Part shown: positions 1 through 4,694 of the stretch, one piece after another | Position numbering within the stretch: the first letter of the stretch is position 1 | Layout: the number at the start of each line of letters is the position of its first letter | Origin: Oscillospiraceae bacterium | GTDB lineage: Bacteria > Bacillota > Clostridia > Oscillospirales > Oscillospiraceae | Reading direction: 5' to 3' | Length of the DNA stretch: 6,779 bases | Assembly: GCA_017620315.1 (NCBI GenBank) | Contig: JAFZQQ010000054.1 | Location: 1-6,779 of the forward strand | The notes under the pieces: generated by a model | What the model saw: the letters and a program-made list of their open reading frames with translations, nothing else | Database searches by the model: none | Told to the model about the DNA's origin: nothing | Made by a program: the position numbers and the translations under genes

Positions 1-210
1 GAGCTTGAACGTATTGCCCTCGCCTTCCGTAAGGATGCTTTCCATTTTACAATAATCGGTGTCGGCGTCAAACTTTTTCGTCCATACGCGCGTCATCCGC
101 CCGTCGTCGTCATAGCGCGCCGCGATCAGCACGGCGCCCTTCGGGACGTTCTGCACGGTGCAGTAGTCGATCATCTGTCCCCAGACCGCGGCGTTGATCT
201 CCGTCCACGG
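1..210 (-). other. Start of a C-terminal non-repeat domain in the surface protein
   Basis: Residues 593-662 contain no repeat motif. The segment KGAVLIAARYDDDGRMTRVW followed by a charged stretch resembles, from memory, a small beta-rich module common near the C-terminus of clostridial surface proteins, in which AxYDxxGrm is followed further on by a KxFxWD-like strand. The second half would lie outside the window, so the assignment is tentative. Confidence 0.35.
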
Positions 211-1986
211 GCAGGTGGTGTTGCAGTGGAACTTTGCGTCTTTCAGCGGGCTGTTGCCCCCGGGTAAAGCATTATAAATAGCCGTCCAGCTATCGCCGCC
301 GTAGTAGACGTCCGTGAGACCGTTACAGCCATTGGTTGCCGCCATACCTACCTCTTTCACGGTGTTCGGAATGATGATGTATTTGAGGTTTGAGCAGCCG
401 TTGAACGCTCCTTTGTAAATGCTCGTCACGCCGGGCGCGATGTCCACGGCGGTGATTAGGGGCTTGTTTTCTTCGGTCAGCCACGGCCTGCTTTTCATCT
501 CGCCCTCGCCGATGATGTACAGCACGCCGCTGTCGGTCAGGTGATACAGCAGATTATCGCCGCAGGCGCCGAAGGTGTGGCCGTAATGCACCGTGGCTTT
601 CTCCAGTGAGTCGTCGCTGCCGTAGTAGGATTTTTTTATCTCAGCCCACGCAGTCTCGTCGCCCGCATAGTATATGTCCGCCAGCGCCGTGCAGGTGTCG
701 AACGCGCAGTAGCCGATGCTTTGCACCGAGGAGGGGATCGCGATCCACGAAAGCTCTCTGCAGCGCAAAAACGCCTGAGGGCCGATGGAAGTCGTGCCGT
801 CCTGAATAACGACGTACCGCAGCGAGTAGCAGCCTCCGAACGCGCCCTCCTCGATGGTCTCTATTTTGCCGGGGATCACCATGCTCTCAAGCGCTGTGCA
901 GCCGTTGAATGCATACTTTCCGATCTTCTCTATGCTCTCCGGGAACGTGAAGGACTTCAGCGAGGAGCAGCCTCCAAACATACTCTGGCCGATCTCCTTC
1001 ATGTCGTTCGGAAGGATGACGTCGGTCAGCGCCGCGCAGTTTTGGAATATACCGTTTCCCAATCTCACGGTTTTCGGGATGCTGACGGTCTTGAGCCTGG
1101 CGCCGAAAAACGCGTAGTTGCCGAGCGCCTTCACGCCGTCCGGAATGACATAGCTATCATCCGTCTTGCCGGTCGGATACATGACCAGCGTTTCCATGTT
1201 CTTGCTGAACAGGACGCCGTCCTGCGCGAAGAAGCTTTCGCTGCGGGAGGCGACCTTGAATTCGTTGAGCGCGATGCAGCCCGAAAATGCTCTGCTGTAG
1301 ACCTCTGTCATGCTGGCGGGAAGCGTCACCGAGGACAACTTCACGCAGTTCTCGAACGCTTCTGATGCCAGAAAGTCGACCCCCTCGGAGATCGTCAGGT
1401 TCTCCAGGTTTTTGCAGCCGCTGAACGCTCTGATCGAGACGGTTTTCAAACTGCCGGGGATCGTGACGGCCGTCAGCGCTACGCAGTCCGCAAACACGCT
1501 CCATTTCATCGTTTTCAGGTTTTTTGAAAGCTTCAGGCTCTCGAGTTTTCGGCAGCCCTGAAACGCATAGTGGTCGATCTCCGTCACGCTGTCCGGGATC
1601 ACAATGCTCTCGAGGCCGGAGCAGTACCTGAACGCGCTTTCGCCGATGGTCTCAAGGGTATTCGGCAGCGATACGCTCTCCGCGTACCCGCAGGACGAGA
1701 ATGCCTCATTGCCGATACGCGTGCAGCCGCTTTCAACGGTGATGGACTTGATTTCCCTCTTGTGTCTCTCCCACGGAGTATCATTGAAGGAGACTGTGGA
1801 GATGTCAAACCCATAGTCATCCATATCGCCCGTGCCGGAGATCGTCATTGCGCCGTCTTCGGACAGCGACCATTTAAGGTTTGCGCCGCAGGTGCCGGAC
1901 AGCTCCTCCGCCCGCGCGGCGGGCACGAGCGGGAGCAGCAGGCAGAGCGCCAGCAGAATAGACAGAGCCTTGCAGGTGCGTTTCAT
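1..1986 (-). CDS. Secreted BspA-like leucine-rich-repeat surface protein (3' end outside window)
   Basis: The frame is open for all 662 codons from the ATG at 1986 to the window edge, so the C-terminus is missing. Residues 1-26 form a Sec signal peptide ending ARA-EE. Residues 27-82 are a lead module (TCGANLKWSL, TISGTGDM, then PW at 71-72). Residues 91-440 carry 14 tandem LRR_5-type repeats of about 23 residues with the pattern IGxxAFxxCxxLxxVxIPxSVTx. A shorter second set occupies about 470-562: CGDNLLYHLTDSGVLYIIGEGEM, PW at 501-502, then two repeats. Each set ends in a YY(A/G)GD segment. After residue 593 the repeats stop, and a different domain (GAVLIAARYDDDGRMTRVW) begins. Proteins of this family are exported and often take part in adhesion or host interaction. 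No cell-wall anchor is visible, possibly because the C-terminus is cut off. The ligand is unknown. Confidence 0.93.
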   Translation of the reverse strand, partial: MKRTCKALSILLALCLLLPLVPAARAEELSGTCGANLKWSLSEDGAMTISGTGDMDDYGFDISTVSFNDTPWERHKREIKSITVESGCTRIGNEAFSSCGYAESVSLPNTLETIGESAFRYCSGLESIVIPDSVTEIDHYAFQGCRKLESLKLSKNLKTMKWSVFADCVALTAVTIPGSLKTVSIRAFSGCKNLENLTISEGVDFLASEAFENCVKLSSVTLPASMTEVYSRAFSGCIALNEFKVASRSESFFAQDGVLFSKNMETLVMYPTGKTDDSYVIPDGVKALGNYAFFGARLKTVSIPKTVRLGNGIFQNCAALTDVILPNDMKEIGQSMFGGCSSLKSFTFPESIEKIGKYAFNGCTALESMVIPGKIETIEEGAFGGCYSLRYVVIQDGTTSIGPQAFLRCRELSWIAIPSSVQSIGYCAFDTCTALADIYYAGDETAWAEIKKSYYGSDDSLEKATVHYGHTFGACGDNLLYHLTDSGVLYIIGEGEMKSRPWLTEENKPLITAVDIAPGVTSIYKGAFNGCSNLKYIIIPNTVKEVGMAATNGCNGLTDVYYGGDSWTAIYNALPGGNSPLKDAKFHCNTTCPWTEINAAVWGQMIDYCTVQNVPKGAVLIAARYDDDGRMTRVWTKKFDADTDYCKMESILTEGEGNTFKL
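667..1716 (-). repeat. Fourteen tandem leucine-rich (LRR_5/BspA-type) repeats encoded in the surface-protein gene
   Basis: Residues 91-440 repeat every 23 positions, with AF and C marking each unit, for example IGESAFRYCSGLESIVIPDS and IGKYAFNGCTALESMVIPGK. The seventh unit is followed by the longer linker typical of this family (FFAQDGVLFSKNMETLVMYP and on to YVIPDGVKA). The eighth unit is two residues short and lacks its cysteine. The units have diverged at both protein and DNA level, so recent copying by recombination is unlikely. Confidence 0.9.
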
Positions 1987-1994
1987 AAGCGGAT

Positions 1995-2001
1995 ACCTCC
2001 C
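1995..2001 (-). promoter_or_regulatory. Ribosome binding site of the leucine-rich-repeat gene
   Basis: The minus strand reads GGGAGGT, 8 bases upstream of the ATG at 1984-1986. This supports a start that yields an immediate signal peptide (MKRTCKALSILLAL). Confidence 0.85.
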
Positions 2002-2017
2002 TGTACGAATCATACAG
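2001..2017 (-). promoter_or_regulatory. Inverted repeat at the predicted transcript start of the leucine-rich-repeat gene
   Basis: The minus strand reads CTGTA, seven bases, then TACAG. The 5-bp arms begin at about the predicted +1 and end at the ribosome binding site. It could be a small operator or a 5'-terminal stem-loop in the mRNA. A perfect 5-bp repeat of this kind can also arise by chance. Confidence 0.3.
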
Positions 2018-2023
2018 TTTGGT

Positions 2024-2032
2024 ATTTTATCA
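2024..2032 (-). promoter_or_regulatory. Extended -10 promoter for the leucine-rich-repeat gene
   Basis: The minus strand reads TGATAAAAT, an extended -10 element (TG, one base, then TAAAAT). No good -35 hexamer stands at 16-18 bases; the nearest sequences (TACAAG or GTACAA, 2046-2052) match poorly. This is usual for extended -10 promoters, which depend less on the -35. Transcription would start near 2017, giving a leader of about 30 bases. Confidence 0.5.
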
Positions 2033-2080
2033 CAGGTATGCCTGTCTTGTACAGCCCCACGCGCATTTTTCGGCAAATGG

Positions 2081-2110
2081 AAAGAGAGGCAGCTTTCGCT
2101 GCCTCTCTTT
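2081..2110 (-). terminator. Intrinsic terminator hairpin after the thiolase gene
   Basis: A perfect 13-bp inverted repeat (AAAGAGAGGCAGC and its complement) encloses a 4-base loop, which reads GAAA, a GNRA-type tetraloop, on the minus strand. It begins 10 bases after the thiolase TAA. On the minus strand the stem ends in TCTTT, followed by CCATTT, so the U-tract is short and interrupted. It separates the thiolase unit from the repeat-protein promoter. The stem is symmetrical and could also act on plus-strand transcripts, but no plus-strand gene was found. Confidence 0.8.
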
Positions 2111-2120
2111 TGAAATTGTT

Positions 2121-3374
2121 TTAGCACTTTTCGAACACGGTGGCAACGCCCTGACCGCCGCCGATGCACAGCGTGGCAAGGCCCTTCTTCGCCTCGGGAC
2201 GCTTCTGCATCTCGTGCAGCAGCGTAACGATGATGCGCGCGCCGGATGCGCCGACCGGGTGACCGAGGGAAATCGCGCCGCCGTTGACGTTGACCTTGCT
2301 CATGTCGAAGCCCAGTTCGCGGGCGACAGCGATGCTCTGCGCGGCAAACGCCTCGTTCGCCTCGATGAGGTCCATGTCCTTGACCTCGAGACCGGCCTTC
2401 TTCATCGCCTGACGGGTCGCGACCACAGGGCCGACGCCCATGATCTTGGGATCGACGCCGCCCTGGCCCCAGCCGACGAGCTTCGCCATGGGCTTGAGGC
2501 CGTACTTCGCGACAGCCTCGCCGCTGGCGAGAACGATCGCCGCCGCGCCGTCGTTGATGCCGGAGGCGTTGCCCGCGGTGACGCGCTGCTGACCCTTGTC
2601 CGCGGCGTCCTTGATGCCGGTGGGCTCAAAGGTGTGGGTGACCTGCGGCGCCGGGGACTCGGGGCCGACAGGGAACGCGCCGCGCAGACCGGCGAGCTTG
2701 TCGAGCGGGGAAAGGCGCGGGAACTCGTCGACCTTGAATTCGACCGTCTCCTTCTTGACCTTCACGGGGACGGGGACGATCTCGTCGTTGAAGCGGCCGG
2801 ACTCGATCGCCGCCTTCGCCTTGGTCTGAGAAGAGAACGCAAACTCGTCCTGCTCCTGACGGGTGATGCCCCACACGTCGTTGATGTTCTCGGCGGTGGT
2901 GCCCATGTGATAGTTGTTGAACGCGTCCCACAGGCCGTCCTTGATCATCTCGTCGACGACCTTCTTGTCGCCCATACGGGCGCCCCAGCGCTCTTCGGGC
3001 AGGGTATAGGGAGCGGCGCTCATGTTCTCGGTGCCGCCCGCGACAACGATGTCGGCGTCGCCGGCGAGGATGGCGCGCGCGCCCTCGATAACGGACTTCA
3101 TGCCGGAGCCGCAGACCATGCCCACGGTGTAGGCGGGAACGCTGTAGGGAATGCCGGCGCCGATGCTGACCTGACGCGCGACGTTCTGGCCGAGGCCGGC
3201 GGTCAGGATGCAGCCGAACATCAGCTCATCGACGTTCTCAGGTGCAACATTTGCGCGCTTGAGGGCCTCCTTCACGACGATGGAGCCCAGCGTAGCGGCA
3301 GGCACGTCCTTGAGGCTTCCGCCATAGGAGCCGACAGCGGTACGGCAGCAGTTGACGACATACAGGTCTTTCAT
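2121..3374 (-). CDS. thlA: Acetyl-CoA acetyltransferase (biosynthetic thiolase)
   Basis: The enzyme condenses two acetyl-CoA into acetoacetyl-CoA in the cytoplasm, the entry step to butyrate/butanol or polyhydroxybutyrate-type pathways, and is reversible. The 417-residue sequence has all catalytic parts: nucleophile Cys88 in VCGSGM, the YHMG motif at 155-158 typical of short-chain biosynthetic thiolases, NEAF at 340-343, His372 in [10 protein letters not shown], and Cys403 in CIGGGQG. Clostridial ThlA proteins are about 392 residues. The excess of about 25 residues is a single insertion at about 235-264, between the LAGLRGAF segment and the CoA-binding VTAGNASG loop. The gene has its own promoter and ribosome binding site and a strong hairpin after its stop. 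No crt, hbd, bcd or etf genes adjoin it, so the downstream pathway cannot be read from context. The family call is firm; the thlA symbol rests on similarity to clostridial thiolases, and atoB or phbA are equivalent names. Confidence 0.95.
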   Translation of the reverse strand: MKDLYVVNCCRTAVGSYGGSLKDVPAATLGSIVVKEALKRANVAPENVDELMFGCILTAGLGQNVARQVSIGAGIPYSVPAYTVGMVCGSGMKSVIEGARAILAGDADIVVAGGTENMSAAPYTLPEERWGARMGDKKVVDEMIKDGLWDAFNNYHMGTTAENINDVWGITRQEQDEFAFSSQTKAKAAIESGRFNDEIVPVPVKVKKETVEFKVDEFPRLSPLDKLAGLRGAFPVGPESPAPQVTHTFEPTGIKDAADKGQQRVTAGNASGINDGAAAIVLASGEAVAKYGLKPMAKLVGWGQGGVDPKIMGVGPVVATRQAMKKAGLEVKDMDLIEANEAFAAQSIAVARELGFDMSKVNVNGGAISLGHPVGASGARIIVTLLHEMQKRPEAKKGLATLCIGGGQGVATVFEKC

Positions 3375-3380
3375 TGCGTT

Positions 3381-3389
3381 TCTCCTTTT
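3381..3389 (-). promoter_or_regulatory. Ribosome binding site of the thiolase gene
   Basis: The minus strand reads AAAAGGAGA, with the GGAG core 7 bases upstream of the ATG at 3372-3374. This fixes the start at MKDLYVVN, which matches the usual N-terminus of biosynthetic thiolases. Confidence 0.8.
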
Positions 3390-3431
3390 AAATTATAATG
3401 TGTTGAGCCTCAGCTCTCTTGCAACATAACA

Positions 3432-3460
3432 ATTATACACGCCGCGCGGCAAAAAAGCAA
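3432..3460 (-). promoter_or_regulatory. Sigma-A-like promoter for the thiolase gene
   Basis: On the minus strand the -35 element is TTGCTT (3460-3455), followed by a 17-base spacer and a perfect -10 TATAAT (3437-3432). Transcription would start near 3425, leaving a leader of about 50 bases before the ATG at 3374. A second TATAAT lies closer to the gene at 3397-3392, but the best -35-like TTGCAA upstream of it is 21 bases away, so the distal promoter is the better call. Confidence 0.6.
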
Positions 3461-3484
3461 CTGTAATCCTTGCGCGCCGCGCAA
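3451..3484 (-). terminator. Weak or atypical terminator candidate after the isomerase gene
   Basis: Six bases after the isomerase stop codon lies a near-perfect palindrome, TTGCGCG-C-CGCGCAA on the plus strand at 3470-3484, able to form a 6-bp GC-rich stem with a 3-base loop. A run of six T on the minus strand (3451-3456) follows, but 13 bases separate it from that stem. Immediately before the T run only a 4-bp GCAA/TTGC stem with a 9-base loop can form (3457-3473). Neither arrangement is a textbook intrinsic terminator, so read-through from mfd and the isomerase gene into the thiolase gene is possible. Confidence 0.35.
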
Positions 3485-3490
3485 ATCGCT

Positions 3491-4645
3491 TTACGGCTCC
3501 GCGGGAGCGTCGGCCGTATCGGTCCCGGCGTCCTCGCCGGTCTTCTGAGCTGCGACAAGCGCAGCGTAGATGGCAACGGGGTCAAGCTCGTCGGCCGCGG
3601 GCGTTGTGACAAGCTCGGCGCGCTCTATCTCGCCGAGGAAAAACACGTCGAAATACTCGCTGCGCACGGCCTCCACCGCCTCCGCGACATTGAGCGGGCG
3701 GCGCAGGATGATGTGATAACCGTACTGCGTCTCCACGATGTCGCTGTATTCGTTCTCCTCCAGCGCGCGGGCGGCGGCGTCAAACTCCTCGACCATCGTG
3801 CCCTGCGCGAAGGTATAGCCTTCGGGGCTGCGCTCGCGCCCGGGATCCTCGCCGTATTGGTCGGCGAGCTCGCCGAAAAGCGTGATCGGGTCGCTGCTGT
3901 CGCGAAGCTGCCAGAGTATATCCTCCGCAAGCTGGCGCTTTTCGGCGATCGTCGCGTCGTCAAGCTTTTCCCGCGTGTTCTGGTCGATCGTCATTAAGAG
4001 GATGTGGTCCGCGGTGACATACCCGGCTCCCACCGCGTAGGCGCGCAGCACGTCGTCGGAGGCGTAGAGCTCCGTGCCCGGCGTGGTGTACGCCTCATAG
4101 AGCCTGTTGTAAAGATAATCGGTGCGTGAAAGCCGTTCGTAGCCCTCGAGGCTGATACCGAGCTTGTAAAGCTCCTCGATGTATTTATCCTCTCCGCCGA
4201 GCCTCTCGATATTCGATGCGCGCTGCGCGGCAAGCTCCGCCTCGTCCTCGGCGGTCAGCTTCACACCGTAGCGCTCGCAGAGGTTTTCAAGCACAAGCTG
4301 CTGCTTGATGGCGGTCATCGTGTCCTCAACGATAAAATCCTTGAGCGTTTGCGTGCCGTCTATCGGAGTATCCCAGCTCTCGGCAACGTCGATGCCGTAG
4401 TACTGCTTCAGATTGGTGCACTCCATCCCGAGCCAGAAGGTGTAAAGCTCCGCGTTTGCGCCGTTGCCGTCGACATAGGCTATCATATCGCTCGAGGCGA
4501 CCGCGGTTGCCTCCTGTGTGATGCCGTTTTCGATCTGCTCCGGCTTGATCTCCGGCCTCTCCGGGGAGAATTTCCATACCGCCGCGCCGGCCGCCGCGCC
4601 GATCGCGACCGCAAGCAGCGCCGACAGCGCCCTGTCCTTCCACAT
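3491..4645 (-). CDS. Membrane-anchored parvulin-type peptidyl-prolyl isomerase (PrsA/SurA-like foldase)
   Basis: This 384-residue protein is probably an extracytoplasmic foldase that isomerises prolyl bonds in exported proteins. Residues 6-24 form one hydrophobic segment after a short charged start (MWKDR), consistent with an N-terminal anchor. No lipobox cysteine follows it, unlike classical PrsA lipoproteins. Residues about 45-200 look like the SurA/PrsA N-terminal chaperone region (MIAYVDGNGANAELYTFWLG). The parvulin domain covers about 205-318, with TADHILLMT at 211-219, MVEEFDAAARALEENEYSDI at 284-303, and YGYHIILRR at 308-316; both conserved histidines (H214, H311) are present. The usual GG..LG strand is replaced by SPEGYTFAQG. 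The C-terminus is an Ala/Asp/Pro-rich tail. The start is supported by GAGGAAG 8-9 bases upstream. It begins 49 bases after mfd with no clear promoter between, so co-transcription is likely. The mfd-foldase neighbourhood is common in Bacillota. Substrates cannot be inferred. Confidence 0.88.
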   Translation of the reverse strand: MWKDRALSALLAVAIGAAAGAAVWKFSPERPEIKPEQIENGITQEATAVASSDMIAYVDGNGANAELYTFWLGMECTNLKQYYGIDVAESWDTPIDGTQTLKDFIVEDTMTAIKQQLVLENLCERYGVKLTAEDEAELAAQRASNIERLGGEDKYIEELYKLGISLEGYERLSRTDYLYNRLYEAYTTPGTELYASDDVLRAYAVGAGYVTADHILLMTIDQNTREKLDDATIAEKRQLAEDILWQLRDSSDPITLFGELADQYGEDPGRERSPEGYTFAQGTMVEEFDAAARALEENEYSDIVETQYGYHIILRRPLNVAEAVEAVRSEYFDVFFLGEIERAELVTTPAADELDPVAIYAALVAAQKTGEDAGTDTADAPAEP

Positions 4646-4652
4646 ATTACTG

Positions 4653-4660
4653 CTTCCTCT
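4653..4660 (-). promoter_or_regulatory. Ribosome binding site of the peptidyl-prolyl isomerase gene
   Basis: The minus strand reads AGAGGAAG, and its AGGA core lies 9 bases before the ATG at 4643-4645. This supports that ATG as the start and puts the hydrophobic anchor immediately at the N-terminus. Confidence 0.75.
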
Positions 4661-4694
4661 CTGTCAAAATCATATACGCAAATATCGTTTGTAT

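Noticed and set aside
1157..1504. A 115-codon minus-strand frame starting MERVCGLRS.
   Set aside because: It lies in a different frame from the continuous 662-codon repeat-protein frame, which was read codon by codon from 1986 to 1 without a stop.
721..2124. Several plus-strand open frames of 80-214 codons over the repeat-protein gene.
   Set aside because: They are antisense shadows of the repeat gene. Their apparent periodicity only mirrors the 23-residue repeat on the minus strand.
2019..3398. A 459-codon open frame on the plus strand opposite the thiolase gene.
   Set aside because: It is in exact codon register with the thiolase on the other strand, as expected in GC-rich genes whose antisense codons rarely become stops. 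Its translation is a low-complexity run of Arg, Asp, His, Leu and Gly with no recognisable domain, and it reads through the terminator hairpin. The thiolase on the opposite strand is unmistakable.
3419..3432. A possible Rex redox-repressor site (minus strand TTGTTATGTTGCAA) next to the thiolase -10.
   Set aside because: Rex sites have TTGTTAA and TTAACAA arms separated by four bases. Here the second arm is degenerate and the spacing is about four bases too short. The position is suggestive because Rex controls thlA in some clostridia, but the sequence does not support it.
4662..4667. A perfect -35 hexamer, TTGACA, on the minus strand between mfd and the isomerase gene.
   Set aside because: The 17-base-spaced -10 position would read TGTGGA inside the coding start, which is a poor match, and transcription would start after the ATG. 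It is probably chance.
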